A DNA stretch of 64,000 nucleotides from NCBI RefSeq assembly GCF_001905345.1, contig NZ_LFBV01000001.1:259321-323320 (forward strand). The letters run 5' to 3'. This document shows, one piece after another, positions 17,477-26,212 of this stretch (position 1 is the stretch's first letter; each line of letters begins with the position of its first letter). The stretch comes from Streptomyces uncialis (lineage in GTDB: Bacteria > Actinomycetota > Actinomycetes > Streptomycetales > Streptomycetaceae). The notes beneath the pieces are model-generated. The model made no database searches. It was not told the origin of the DNA and saw only the letters and a list, made by a program, of their open reading frames with translations. Made by a program: the position numbers and the translations under genes.

Positions 17477-17559
17477 ACCGGTACAGCCGCCGTCGCTGCC
17501 GCCGACCGGTACCGGGGCCCCGCCCCGTACCCGTCCGGCGGTGAGCCGGGGAACAAACC

Positions 17560-17589
17560 GCCCCGCCCATCCGTCAAGGAGGGCGGGGC
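17560..17589 (+). terminator. Terminator after the cyclophilin gene
   Basis: A perfect 9-bp stem gccccgccc / gggcggggc with a 12-base loop, about 85 bases after the cyclophilin stop and before the rhomboid gene. Confidence 0.65.
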
Positions 17590-17681
17590 AGTGCGTTGGC
17601 CGTGCGACCCCCGGGGCCGTGTTCCCGACCGGGGCGCGCGGGTCGGGCGTATGCCTTCGGACGAGTGGGAATGAGGGGACC

Positions 17682-18584
17682 ATGGACCAGGCGCCAGGCG
17701 GACCGCACGGGACTCAGGGCCCGCAGGGCGCACCGAGCCTGCCCACCTGCTACCGGCATCCGGACCGTGAGACGGGCATCCGCTGCACCCGCTGCGAGCG
17801 GCCGATATGCCCGGAGTGCATGATCAGCGCGTCGGTCGGGTTCCAGTGCCCCGAGTGTGTACGCGACGGATCGGGCACCGGGCACGCCCCCACGGCCAAC
17901 CAGCCCCGCACCCTCACGGGCGGTTCCCTCGTCAAGGACCCCCGGCTGATCACGAAGATCCTCATCGCGGTCAATCTCTTCGTCTTCGTCGCGATCCAGA
18001 TCGACAGCCGTCTGGTGAACGATCTGGTGCTGCTCGGGGCCTGGCCCCCGGCCCCGTACCCCGTCACGGAAGGTGTCGCGGACGGTCAGTGGTACCGGCT
18101 GGTGACGTCGATGTTCGCGCACCAGGAGGTGTGGCACATCGCGTTCAACATGCTCAGCCTGTGGTGGCTGGGCGGTCCGCTGGAGGCGGCCTTCGGCCGG
18201 AGCCGGTATCTCGCGCTGTATCTGCTCTCCGGTCTCGCGGGCGGCGCCCTCACGTATGTGCTGGTCGACCCCACCTCCGCCTCGCTGGGCGCGTCCGGCG
18301 CGGTCTACGGCCTCTTCGGTGCCACAGCGGTGCTCGTGAAGCGGCTCAACTACGACATGCGCCCGGTGATCGCGCTTCTCGCGATCAATATGATCTTCAC
18401 CTTCACCATGCCGGGTATCGCCTGGCAGGCCCATGTCGGCGGTCTGATCGCCGGTCTGGCCATCGCCTACGCCATGGTGCACGCCCCGCGCGAGCGGCGG
18501 CCGCTGGTCCAGTGGGGAACCTGTGCGGCGGTACTGCTGGTCGTGGTGGGCACCGTGCTCGTCCGCTCGCTCACGCTGCTCTGA
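17682..18584 (+). CDS. Rhomboid-family intramembrane serine protease with N-terminal zinc finger, 300 aa
   Basis: The N-terminus carries a B-box-like cluster: CYRHPDRETGIRCTRCERP then CPEC and a further CPEC (about residues 25-60), likely binding zinc in the cytoplasm. Residues about 85-300 form six or seven transmembrane helices with the rhomboid catalytic dyad, Ser in GASGAVYG (S205) and His in WQAHVGG (H251), and the WW / HIAFNM loop. It cleaves membrane proteins within the bilayer; the substrate is unknown. ATG 17682 has GAGGGGA upstream. Confidence 0.92.
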   Translation: MDQAPGGPHGTQGPQGAPSLPTCYRHPDRETGIRCTRCERPICPECMISASVGFQCPECVRDGSGTGHAPTANQPRTLTGGSLVKDPRLITKILIAVNLFVFVAIQIDSRLVNDLVLLGAWPPAPYPVTEGVADGQWYRLVTSMFAHQEVWHIAFNMLSLWWLGGPLEAAFGRSRYLALYLLSGLAGGALTYVLVDPTSASLGASGAVYGLFGATAVLVKRLNYDMRPVIALLAINMIFTFTMPGIAWQAHVGGLIAGLAIAYAMVHAPRERRPLVQWGTCAAVLLVVVGTVLVRSLTLL

Positions 18585-18991
18585 GACCGGGCCGACCGGG
18601 CACCGCACGGCCCTGACGCACAACTCCACCCGATGGTTGTCCACAGCGTGTGGCGGATCTTGTGCATGGCGTGGGGAACGTCTGTGCCCCTGGTCCCCGA
18701 CCTGGGTTTCCCCAGCCAGGGCAAGGGGCGAACACGTTTTCGGATACCGGTACGCCAGTCACATCGGCGTCAACCCGCGAGGAGTTATCCACAGATCGTC
18801 TGACCTTTTCCCCAGTGTGGAAAAGTTCTGTGGATAACTCAGGGAACAGCTCGGGGCAGAGGTCTCCCACGGGCCCGCGAGGGAACTGCCGGACCCGTCC
18901 TCCGACGCCCTCCGGGCAGCCCGAGAAGCCCCATGACCGGGGATGGATCGGTGCCTGGCCAGGGGCTGCGGGTGCGGAGACTAGCGGGAGG
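18585..18991. other. Intergenic region holding a DnaA-box cluster
   Basis: 407 bases between the 3' ends of the rhomboid gene and crgA. Four DnaA-box-like 9-mers fall between 18637 and 18837 (see separate entry). No ORF is convincing. Because both flanking genes point inward, this region need not hold a promoter. Confidence 0.7.
18637..18837. other. DnaA-box cluster with nested inverted repeats
   Basis: TTGTCCACA (18637-18645), TTATCCACA (18785-18793) and TGTGGATAA (18829-18837), plus the weaker TGTGGAAAA (18816-18824). The second and third boxes lie within a perfect 11-bp inverted repeat (gttatccacag 18784-18794 / ctgtggataac 18828-18838). That repeat encloses another, cttttcc / ggaaaag. 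DnaA-box clusters outside oriC are known in Streptomyces and are thought to titrate DnaA. The convergent setting favours that over promoter control. Confidence 0.75.
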
Positions 18992-19246
18992 TCACTTCCA
19001 CTGCGTGGAGACACCGAAGCCCGCAGCGATGAAGCCGAAGCCGACGACGATGTTCCAGTTCGCGAGTGCGTCGATCGGGAGATCGCCGTCCGTGACGTAG
19101 AAGACGACGATCCAGGCCAGGCCGATGAAGAACATCGCCAGCATCAGCGGAGCGACCCAGCTCCGGTTGCTCAGCTTGATCGCCGTCGTCTCCTTCGACG
19201 GCGGCGGCGTGTAGTCGGCCTTCTTGCGGATACGTGACTTCGGCAC
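18992..19246 (-). CDS. crgA: Cell division inhibitor CrgA, 84 aa
   Basis: [17 protein letters not shown] followed by two transmembrane helices (about residues 31-52 and 65-80) and a short STQWK end is the standard CrgA layout and length. CrgA is a membrane protein that delays FtsZ ring formation in Streptomyces aerial hyphae and recruits division proteins in mycobacteria. It is divergent from the DUF881 gene, sharing a 152-base promoter region. Confidence 0.95.
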   Translation of the reverse strand: MPKSRIRKKADYTPPPSKETTAIKLSNRSWVAPLMLAMFFIGLAWIVVFYVTDGDLPIDALANWNIVVGFGFIAAGFGVSTQWK

Positions 19247-19398
19247 GAGGGGCTCTCCTGTCGATGCGCTGCGTGGCCGCGCTTGGACTCGGCGGGCTCG
19301 GGGGCAGCGTACAAGCGGAACTGCTAGGGGAAACCGATCGCTCCCCCGGGCGTCCGTTAGCGTAGTGCTTCCTCGGCGCCGTAAGGAGTAAGGGTACG

Positions 19399-20181
19399 TT
19401 GAGCAATTCTGCCGACTCCCCCGGTCTGCGCACCAGTCCCGCTCGTCAGAAGCGTCTGCGACCGGTGCGAATCCTCACCGCGGGCGTCTTCGCGCTCGCC
19501 GGACTCCTCTTCGTGACCAGCTTCAACACCGCCAAGGGCACCAATATCCGCACCGACGCCTCCATGCTGAAACTCTCCGACCTGATCCAGGAGCGCAGCG
19601 GCAGGAACGGGGAGCTGGAGGAGTCCAACGGCGTCCTGCGCGACGACGTCGAGACCCTCACCAAGAACGGCCACGGCGGTGCGACCAGGACCGAGGAGGA
19701 CCGGCTGAAGGCGCTGGAGGCCCAGGCCGGTACCCAGGAGCTGCGCGGCAAGGCCCTCACCGTCACCCTCGACGACGCCCCGCCGGACGCCACCCCCAAG
19801 CTGCCCGGCTACCCCGACCCGCAGCCCGACGACCTGGTCATCCACCAGCAGGACCTCCAGGCCGTGGTGAACGCGCTCTGGCAGGGCGGCGCCGACGGCA
19901 TCCGGGTCATGGACCAGCGGCTGATCTCCACCAGCGCGGTCCGCTGCGTGGGCAACACCCTGATCCTCCAGGGCCGGGTCTACTCACCGCCCTACAAGAT
20001 CACCGCGGTCGGCGACCCCGCCAAGCTCAAGCGGGCCCTCAGCTCGGCCCCCTCGATCCAGAACTACATGCTGTACGTGAACGTCTACGGCCTGGGCTGG
20101 AAAGTGAACGACGACGGGATGACGACCCTCCCCGGCTACGCGGGCACGGTGGACCTTCACCAGGCGAAGCCGGTGGGCTAG
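19399..20181 (+). CDS. DUF881-family membrane-anchored protein, 260 aa
   Basis: A short cytoplasmic N-terminus ([10 protein letters not shown]), one transmembrane helix near residues 27-44 ([15 protein letters not shown]), a coiled-coil stretch (about 60-105) and the DUF881 globular domain ([10 protein letters not shown] to YAGTVDL). Such proteins sit next to crgA and division genes in actinobacteria and resemble the YlxW/YlxX group of Bacillus. TTG 19399 is taken as the start because AAGGAG (19383-19388) is upstream and no ATG or GTG is available. A role in division-site or envelope assembly is inferred from context only. Confidence 0.85.
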   Translation: MSNSADSPGLRTSPARQKRLRPVRILTAGVFALAGLLFVTSFNTAKGTNIRTDASMLKLSDLIQERSGRNGELEESNGVLRDDVETLTKNGHGGATRTEEDRLKALEAQAGTQELRGKALTVTLDDAPPDATPKLPGYPDPQPDDLVIHQQDLQAVVNALWQGGADGIRVMDQRLISTSAVRCVGNTLILQGRVYSPPYKITAVGDPAKLKRALSSAPSIQNYMLYVNVYGLGWKVNDDGMTTLPGYAGTVDLHQAKPVG

Positions 20182-20254
20182 GGGCTCTGTCGGGCCCGCC
20201 CCGGAACCGGATCGGTTCAGGGTCCCTTCGCTGTGACGCACATCCCCCGGCTCT

Positions 20255-20268
20255 GTTTCACGTGGAAC
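20255..20268. other. parS-like site
   Basis: gtttcacgtggaac, one base from the ideal GTTTCACGTGAAAC and flanked by T and A as in the extended 16-mer. It lies in the intergenic space after the DUF881 gene. Confidence 0.85.
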
Positions 20269-20396
20269 AAGCCCGTGGTCCAGGGCGCGGACACCGAGCC
20301 GCTCGGACGGGGGTTTGCACGGCAACACCCCCTAACCCGAGTCCCGTCCCCGTACTCTGGTTGACGCATACAACACCGACGGCGAGTAGGGACGGC

Positions 20397-20573
20397 ATGT
20401 ACGGCTGGATCTGGCGGCATCTGCCGGGAAACGCGTTGATCAAGGCGATGCTGTCCCTGATCCTCGCCCTGGCGGTCGTGTACGTGCTGTTCCAGTACGT
20501 GTTCCCGTGGGCCGAGCCCCTGCTCCCCTTCAACGACGTGACCGTCGACGAGGGAAGGGCCCCCACCCAGTGA
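20397..20573 (+). CDS. Small conserved-type membrane protein, 58 aa
   Basis: MYGWIWRHLPGNALIKAMLS with one transmembrane helix (about residues 17-38, LSLILALAVVYVLFQYVF) and an acidic tail. ATG 20397 follows AGTAGGGA. The stop overlaps the start of the amidotransferase gene (GTGA), so the two are translationally coupled. I recall a short membrane ORF at this place in other Streptomyces. Function unknown. Confidence 0.75.
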   Translation: MYGWIWRHLPGNALIKAMLSLILALAVVYVLFQYVFPWAEPLLPFNDVTVDEGRAPTQ

Positions 20574-21208
20574 GCGCGCGGATTCTGGTTGTCGACAACT
20601 ACGACAGCTTCGTCTTCAACCTCGTCCAGTACCTCTACCAGCTCGGTGCCGAGTGCGAGGTGCTGCGCAACGACGAGGTCTCCACCTCCCATGCCCAGGA
20701 CGGGTTCGACGGTGTGCTGCTGTCACCCGGTCCGGGCACCCCGGAGCAGGCCGGCGTGTGTATCGACATGGTCCGGCACTGCGCCGCGACCGGGGTGCCC
20801 GTCTTCGGGGTCTGTCTCGGGATGCAGTCGATGGCCGTCGCGTACGGCGGTGTCGTGGACCGGGCCCCCGAGCTGCTGCACGGCAAGACCTCACCGGTCG
20901 AGCACGCCGGGCAGGGCGTCTTCGCCGGACTTCCCTCGCCGTTCACCGCGACCCGCTACCACTCGCTCGCCGCCGAGCCCGCGACCGTGCCCGATGTGCT
21001 GGAGGTCACGGCCCGCACCCACGACGGCATCATCATGGGACTGCGCCACCGCGAACTTCCCGTCGAGGGTGTGCAGTTCCACCCCGAGTCGGTGCTCACC
21101 GAGCACGGCCACCGGATGCTCGCCAACTGGCTGACGGTCTGCGGGGACAGCGGTGCCGTGGACAGATCGGCCGGGCTGGCCCCGGTCGTGGGCAGGGCCA
21201 GCGCGTGA
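20570..21208 (+). CDS. pabA: PabA/TrpG-type glutamine amidotransferase, 212 aa
   Basis: Class I glutamine amidotransferase: LVVDNYDSFVFNLVQYLYQL at the start, LLSPGPGTPE, the nucleophile in GVCLGMQ, and the His-Glu pair in VQFHPESV. It supplies ammonia from glutamine to chorismate, making aminodeoxychorismate (folate) or anthranilate (Trp). The large subunit is not in the window, so pabA versus trpG cannot be settled; family resemblance and lack of trp genes favour pabA. GTG 20570 overlaps the upstream stop and AGGGAAGGG lies 11-19 bases ahead. The stop overlaps the sortase start. Confidence 0.88.
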   Translation: MSARILVVDNYDSFVFNLVQYLYQLGAECEVLRNDEVSTSHAQDGFDGVLLSPGPGTPEQAGVCIDMVRHCAATGVPVFGVCLGMQSMAVAYGGVVDRAPELLHGKTSPVEHAGQGVFAGLPSPFTATRYHSLAAEPATVPDVLEVTARTHDGIIMGLRHRELPVEGVQFHPESVLTEHGHRMLANWLTVCGDSGAVDRSAGLAPVVGRASA

Positions 21209-23007
21209 CCGCGGTACGCCCCGAGCGGGATTCCGGCCCGGGAGCCGCGGACCCGCCGGACACCGGCGACCCCGGTGCCGTCCACGGGGACGGCCGGTAC
21301 GGCGGACCGTACGAGGTGCCCCGTACGGGGTCCTACGAGGCGGCCTACGAGGTGCCGGGGGCGTTCGAGGCGGCCGTGCGGGGGCTCGCCGATCCGCTGA
21401 GCGATCCGCTGCCGGACCTGGGCGGCCCGCCCGGCCAGCCGCCGCCCGCCACGGGCGAGTGGTACGACCCCCAGGGCTACGCCCGCGACTGGTACGGCGG
21501 ACCCGGACCGGACGGATACCCGCCGCAGCGGCCCGGACCGGACGGGTATCCCCCGCAGCGGCCCGCCCCCGCCCAGGACATCCCGTACGGATACGTGGAC
21601 CACCCCGTCGACCCGGCACCCCCGTCGCACGGCGGCCCCGCCCCGTACCCCACCCCGGGCCACGGCACCCCGGGCCCGGCCACCCCGCGTCACGGCACCC
21701 CGCGTCACCCCGGCCCGGCCCCCGCCCCGGCCGGCCCCACCGCCTCCGCTCCCGCAGCGACCGGCCCCGCGGCGACCGGCCCCGCCCCCGCTCCCGTAGA
21801 CGGGACCGGCCGCCCCGGGCCCGCCGCGCGAATAGCGGGACCCGGCCCCCTCCCGGCGGAGGTCCCCGCACCGCACACCGCCCCCTTCCGTCCGTACGAC
21901 GGCGTTGCCCCCGGCGGGCACCGGGCGGGCCCCCGGAGCGGTGGCCCCGGTCCCGAACGCCCCTTCGAAGGCCGTACCGCCCGCCACAGGGCCGCGGAAC
22001 GCGACCCGGGTGACGTACAGAGCACCGTGGTCCTCCCGGCCGTCTCCGGGGCACCTGACGGCTTCGCCGGACCCCGCTGGGACGACGGGCGCGACCCCGG
22101 CGCCCACGACCGGTCCGCCCACCGCGCGCCCCGCCACCGGGACCCGCACGTCCCGGCCCCCTACGACGCCGCCCCGTACGACGGCCACGGGTCCCACGAC
22201 GAGTACGACGAGGACGGCGAGCACGACGAGTACGACCGGTACGGCGACCGGGCCGCCTACGACGACGACCCCGACTCCCACGGGCCCGCCCCGCTCTCCC
22301 GGGTGGAGGCCCGGCGCGCGGCACGGGCGCGGAAGCCGACCGCCGGTGTCGTCGTCAGCCGGGCGCTGGGGGAGTTGTTCATCACCGTCGGTGTGCTGAT
22401 GCTGCTGTTCGTCACGTACCAGCTCTGGTGGACGAACATCCGGGCCCAGCAGCAGGCGAACGGCGCCGCCAACCAGATCCAGGAGGACTGGGCCAAGGGC
22501 AAGCGCGCCCCCGGGTCGTTCGAGCCCGGCCAGGGCTTCGCGATCATGCACATCCCGGCCCTGGACGTGGTCGTGCCCGTCGCCGAGGGCATAGACAAGA
22601 AGAGCGTCCTCGACCGCGGGCTGGTCGGCCACTACGCCGAGGGCAGCCTCAAGACCGCGATGCCGGAGGCGAAGTCGGGCAACTTCGCGGTCGCGGGCCA
22701 CCGCAACACCCATGGCGAGCCGTTCCGGTACATCAACCGGCTGAAGCCCGGTGACCCGATCGTGATCGAGACCCAGGACACCTACTTCGTCTACAAGATG
22801 GCGAGCATCCTGCCGCAGACCCCGCCGAGCAACGTCTCCGTCCTCGAACCGATTCCGCCCGGGTCGGGCTTCACCGGACCGGGCCGTTACCTCACACTGA
22901 CCACGTGCACACCCGAGTTCACCAGCAAGTACCGGATGATCGTGTGGGGCAAGATGGCCGAGGAGCGGCCGCGTTCCGAGGGGAAGCCGGACGCCCTCGT
23001 CGGCTGA
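21205..23007 (+). CDS. srtE1: Class E sortase (SrtE1-like) with long Pro-rich N-terminal tail, 600 aa
   Basis: Residues 1-375 are low complexity: Pro/Gly/Tyr/Asp-rich, with a repeated PGPDGYPPQR element near residues 105-125 and an Asp/Tyr-rich patch near 325-355. One transmembrane helix (about 390-410, ELFITVGVLMLLFVTYQLWW) precedes the sortase domain. Catalytic residues are H499 (AGHRNTHG), C568 (TLTTCTPEF) and R577 (SKYRMIV). Class E sortases of Streptomyces anchor LAxTG proteins such as long chaplins. The catalytic half is of normal length; the roughly 380-residue cytoplasmic tail is unusually long. GTG 21205 overlaps the pabA stop. Confidence 0.9.
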   Translation: MTAVRPERDSGPGAADPPDTGDPGAVHGDGRYGGPYEVPRTGSYEAAYEVPGAFEAAVRGLADPLSDPLPDLGGPPGQPPPATGEWYDPQGYARDWYGGPGPDGYPPQRPGPDGYPPQRPAPAQDIPYGYVDHPVDPAPPSHGGPAPYPTPGHGTPGPATPRHGTPRHPGPAPAPAGPTASAPAATGPAATGPAPAPVDGTGRPGPAARIAGPGPLPAEVPAPHTAPFRPYDGVAPGGHRAGPRSGGPGPERPFEGRTARHRAAERDPGDVQSTVVLPAVSGAPDGFAGPRWDDGRDPGAHDRSAHRAPRHRDPHVPAPYDAAPYDGHGSHDEYDEDGEHDEYDRYGDRAAYDDDPDSHGPAPLSRVEARRAARARKPTAGVVVSRALGELFITVGVLMLLFVTYQLWWTNIRAQQQANGAANQIQEDWAKGKRAPGSFEPGQGFAIMHIPALDVVVPVAEGIDKKSVLDRGLVGHYAEGSLKTAMPEAKSGNFAVAGHRNTHGEPFRYINRLKPGDPIVIETQDTYFVYKMASILPQTPPSNVSVLEPIPPGSGFTGPGRYLTLTTCTPEFTSKYRMIVWGKMAEERPRSEGKPDALVG

Positions 23008-23044
23008 GCCGCACGGACCGTACGGACAGACAGGGCACGATGCA

Positions 23045-23800
23045 GTGGTGACGACGACCGAGCACGACGAGCGGCCGGACACGGCTCCGGTCACGCCGGG
23101 ACAGCGGCGGGGGCGCGGCAGGGCCGCCGCCGCCGTCAGCGTCTTCGGTGAACTCCTGATCACGGCCGGGCTGGTGCTCGGTCTGTTCGTCGCGTACTCG
23201 CTGTGGTGGACCAACGTCCTCGCCGACCGGGAGGCCGACAAGCAGGGCGACAAGGTCCGTGACACCTGGGCCGGTGACGGGCCCGCCGGACCCGGCGGAC
23301 CGGGCGCGCTGGACACCAAGGACGGCATCGGCTTCCTGCATGTCCCGACGATGAACGGCGACGACGAGATCCTGATCAAGAAGGGGACGGCGACCGGCCT
23401 CCTCAACGACGGGGTCGCGGGCTACTACACCAAGCCGGTGAGGTCGGCGCTCCCGCAGGACCCCAAGGGCAACTTCTCGCTCGCCGCGCACCGGGACGGC
23501 CACGGCGCCAAGTTCCATGACATCCACAAGATCAGGAACGGCGATCCGATCGTCTTCGAGTCCAAGGACACCTGGTACGTCTACAAGGTGTACTCGGTGC
23601 TGCCCGAGACCTCGAAGTACAACGTGAAGGTCCTCGACCCCGTGCCCAAGGAGTCCGGCGCCAAGAAGGCCGGACGGTACATCACGCTCACCACGTGCAC
23701 CCCGGTGTACACATCCACCTACCGGTACGTGGTCTGGGGCGAGATGGTCCGCACCGAGAAGGTCGACGAGGACCGGACACCCCCGAAGGAACTGCGCTGA
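23045..23800 (+). CDS. srtE2: Class E sortase (SrtE2-like), 251 aa
   Basis: Short cytoplasmic N-terminus, one membrane helix (about residues 32-55, VFGELLITAGLVLGLFVAYS), then the sortase domain with H149 (LAAHRDGHG), C218 (TLTTCTPVY) and R227 (STYRYVV). It is a paralogue of the preceding gene, with the same WW(T)N motif after the helix, and follows it by 37 bases. The two match the srtE1-srtE2 tandem of S. coelicolor, which attaches LAxTG proteins to the cell wall. GTG 23045 or 23048 starts it; the ribosome site is poor. Confidence 0.9.
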   Translation: MVTTTEHDERPDTAPVTPGQRRGRGRAAAAVSVFGELLITAGLVLGLFVAYSLWWTNVLADREADKQGDKVRDTWAGDGPAGPGGPGALDTKDGIGFLHVPTMNGDDEILIKKGTATGLLNDGVAGYYTKPVRSALPQDPKGNFSLAAHRDGHGAKFHDIHKIRNGDPIVFESKDTWYVYKVYSVLPETSKYNVKVLDPVPKESGAKKAGRYITLTTCTPVYTSTYRYVVWGEMVRTEKVDEDRTPPKELR

Positions 23801-23865
23801 CGCCCTGAGCGGCACGTACAGGCAACCGGCCACCGGCACGTACGGCCTGCGGACCCGCCCGTACA

Positions 23866-23912
23866 GCAGAAGGTCCCGGCCCCCCGTCGAGCGGGGGACC
23901 GGGACCTTCTGC
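23866..23912. terminator. Strong bidirectional terminator between srtE2 and pknB
   Basis: An almost perfect hairpin of about 20 bp: gcagaaggtcccggcccccc pairs with gggggaccgggaccttctgc across a short loop, with one unpaired base. It lies between two convergent genes and can serve both. Confidence 0.88.
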
Positions 23913-23953
23913 GATGCGCTGGACGGACCGGACCGGACCGTGCGCGGGAGCCG

Positions 23954-26041
23954 CTAGCTCCTGCGGCCTCCGAGCACGCCGCCGAAGAAGCCGACCTCGT
24001 CGCCGCCTTCCTCGCCGCCGCCCCCGTCGCCCCCGGTGCCGCCGTTGCCCTGGTCGCCCGGACCGCCCGGGTTCCCGGTGGTGGCCCCGGCGGTCGTCTG
24101 GAGGGTGATCGCCGTGCCTTCCGCGACCTGGGTCCCGGCGGGCGGGTTGGAGGTGATGACGATCGCGTTGTCGTCCGTCGGTCCGCCCACCTGGCCGACC
24201 GCGAGCTTCAGGTTCGTCAGCTCCTGCTTCGCCTGGCCGAGGGTCTTGGCGGTCAGCAGCGGCACCGCGACCTGCGCGGGCTGCTCCTCCTCCTCTTCCT
24301 TCGGCGCCTTGGCGATCTGGAGGGACACCGTGGACCCGGGGACGGCCGAGGTGTTCGCCGACGGGGTCTGGCCGAAGACCTTGCCCGCCTCACTGTCCTC
24401 GGTCTCGACCTCGGTGCAGGTGCCTACCAGGTCGTTGCTCTGGAGCTGCTGCTTGGCCGTGTCACAGGTCTGCCCGGCCAGATCCGGCACGGTGACCTGG
24501 CGCTTGGCCTTGGCGACGATCAGCGTGACGGGCGAGCCCTTCTCCAGCTCCGTGCCGAAGCCCGGCTTCTGGTCGAGGACGGTGCCCGGCTCCTCGGCGG
24601 ACTCCTTGGCCTCCTCCGAGACGTCGAATTTGAACTCGTCCGCCTCAAGCTTCTTGGTGGCGTCGCCGACGTCGTCACCGATGACGTTCGGCACGGCGAC
24701 CTTGGGGGCGCCCGTCGACACCGTCACGGTGACCGTCTCGCCCTTGTCGAGCTCGGTGTCCGCCGCCGGGGTCTGGTCGCACACGCTCTCGCGCGGCTGG
24801 TCCTCGCACGGCTTGCGGACGACGCTCAGCTTCAGATAGCTGTTGTCGGCCAGCCGCTCGGCGTCGGTCAGCTTCTTGCTGACGAAGTTCGGCACCTCGA
24901 CGGGGGCGTCCTCACCGCCGCCGCCGCTGGAGATCCACCTGCCGATCAGGATCGCGCCCACCAGCACCAGCACACCCGCCACGGCGAGCAGGATCGTCGC
25001 GGCACTGCTCTTCTTCTGCCGGCGGCGGTCGGGCCGGTCGTCGTAGCCGTAACCGCCGTCGTCCGGGTTGACCGGCGGCAGCATCGTCGTCGCGGGCGCG
25101 CCGTCGTGGCTGCGCAGCGCCGTCGTCGACTGGTCGTCGCCGTAGCCGCCCTGGTAGCCGCCGTAGCCGACGGACCCCATGGCCGCGGTCGCCGCGACCG
25201 GCTGGCCGTCGAGGGCCGCCTCGATGTCGGCGCGCATCTCATCGGCCGACTGGTAGCGGTAGTCGGGCTCCTTGACCAGCGCCTTCAGGACGATCGCGTC
25301 CATCTCGGGGGTGATCTCGGGGTCGAAGACGCTCGGCGGCTGGGCCTCTTCCCGGACATGCTGATAGGCCACCGCCACCGGGGAGTCCCCGATGAACGGC
25401 GGGCGCACGGTCAGCAGCTCGTAGAGCAGACAGCCCGTGGAGTAGAGGTCGGAACGGGCGTCCACGGTCTCGCCCTTGGCCTGCTCGGGCGAGAGGTACT
25501 GGGCCGTGCCGATGACGGCGGAGGTCTGCGTCATCGTCATACCGGCGTCACCCATCGCACGGGCGATGCCGAAGTCCATGACCTTGACCTGCCCGGTGCG
25601 CGTCAGCATGACGTTCGCGGGCTTGATGTCACGGTGGACGATGTTGTTGCGGTGCGAGTACTCCAGGGCCTGGAGGATGCCGATCGTCATCTCCATGGCC
25701 CGCTCGGGCAGCAGCTTGCGGCCCGAGTGCAGCAGCTCACGCAGTGTGGAACCGTCGACGTACTCCATCACGATGTACGGGATGGAGATGTTGTCGATGT
25801 AGTCCTCACCCGTGTCGTAGACCGCGACGATCGCCGGATGGTTGAGCGAGGCGGCGGACTGGGCCTCACGGCGGAACCGGGCCTGGAACGACGGATCGCG
25901 GGCCAGATCGGCCCGCAGTGTCTTCACGGCTACTGTGCGGCCGAGCCGGGTGTCGGTCGCGAGGTGAACCTCGGCCATGCCACCGCGGCCGAGCACATGG
26001 CCCAGCTCGTACCGGCCGCCGAGGCGACGCGGCTCTTCCAT
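23954..26041 (-). CDS. pknB: PASTA-domain Ser/Thr protein kinase PknB, 695 aa
   Basis: The kinase domain spans residues 11-275, with GRGGMAEV, K40 (VAVK), HRDIKPAN (catalytic D138) and DFG (156-158). A juxtamembrane linker, one transmembrane helix (about 345-365) and four extracellular PASTA repeats (about 378-650, openings VEVPNFV, VAVPNVI, VTVPDLA, VAVPLLT) follow. The end is a Gly/Asp-rich tail. PASTA kinases sense lipid II or muropeptides and phosphorylate division and wall proteins. It follows pbpA with a 171-base gap, so it may have its own promoter. No pknA gene is present in this block, unlike mycobacteria. Confidence 0.96.
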   Translation of the reverse strand: MEEPRRLGGRYELGHVLGRGGMAEVHLATDTRLGRTVAVKTLRADLARDPSFQARFRREAQSAASLNHPAIVAVYDTGEDYIDNISIPYIVMEYVDGSTLRELLHSGRKLLPERAMEMTIGILQALEYSHRNNIVHRDIKPANVMLTRTGQVKVMDFGIARAMGDAGMTMTQTSAVIGTAQYLSPEQAKGETVDARSDLYSTGCLLYELLTVRPPFIGDSPVAVAYQHVREEAQPPSVFDPEITPEMDAIVLKALVKEPDYRYQSADEMRADIEAALDGQPVAATAAMGSVGYGGYQGGYGDDQSTTALRSHDGAPATTMLPPVNPDDGGYGYDDRPDRRRQKKSSAATILLAVAGVLVLVGAILIGRWISSGGGGEDAPVEVPNFVSKKLTDAERLADNSYLKLSVVRKPCEDQPRESVCDQTPAADTELDKGETVTVTVSTGAPKVAVPNVIGDDVGDATKKLEADEFKFDVSEEAKESAEEPGTVLDQKPGFGTELEKGSPVTLIVAKAKRQVTVPDLAGQTCDTAKQQLQSNDLVGTCTEVETEDSEAGKVFGQTPSANTSAVPGSTVSLQIAKAPKEEEEEQPAQVAVPLLTAKTLGQAKQELTNLKLAVGQVGGPTDDNAIVITSNPPAGTQVAEGTAITLQTTAGATTGNPGGPGDQGNGGTGGDGGGGEEGGDEVGFFGGVLGGRRS

Positions 26042-26212
26042 AGCTATTCCAGCCCTCTCCGTCGGTCCCGACCGTACCGTCGTCGTACGGTCCGGGCGGT
26101 GTGCTGTCCGGCATACCGTACCCGGATCGTCCTACCTGCCCCGGCCGTGTGGATGACCTGATACAGGACCGGTACCGCAACGTGCACCGATGTCAAAGGG
26201 ACGTGACCGGGG

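Noticed and set aside
18637..18837. DnaA-box cluster considered as oriC
   Set aside because: Too few boxes, no dnaA/dnaN next to it, and it lies between convergent housekeeping genes.
25106..26161. A plus-strand frame of 351 codons antisense to pknB
   Set aside because: The minus strand encodes a complete kinase; the opposite frame is an Asp/Val/Arg-rich shadow.
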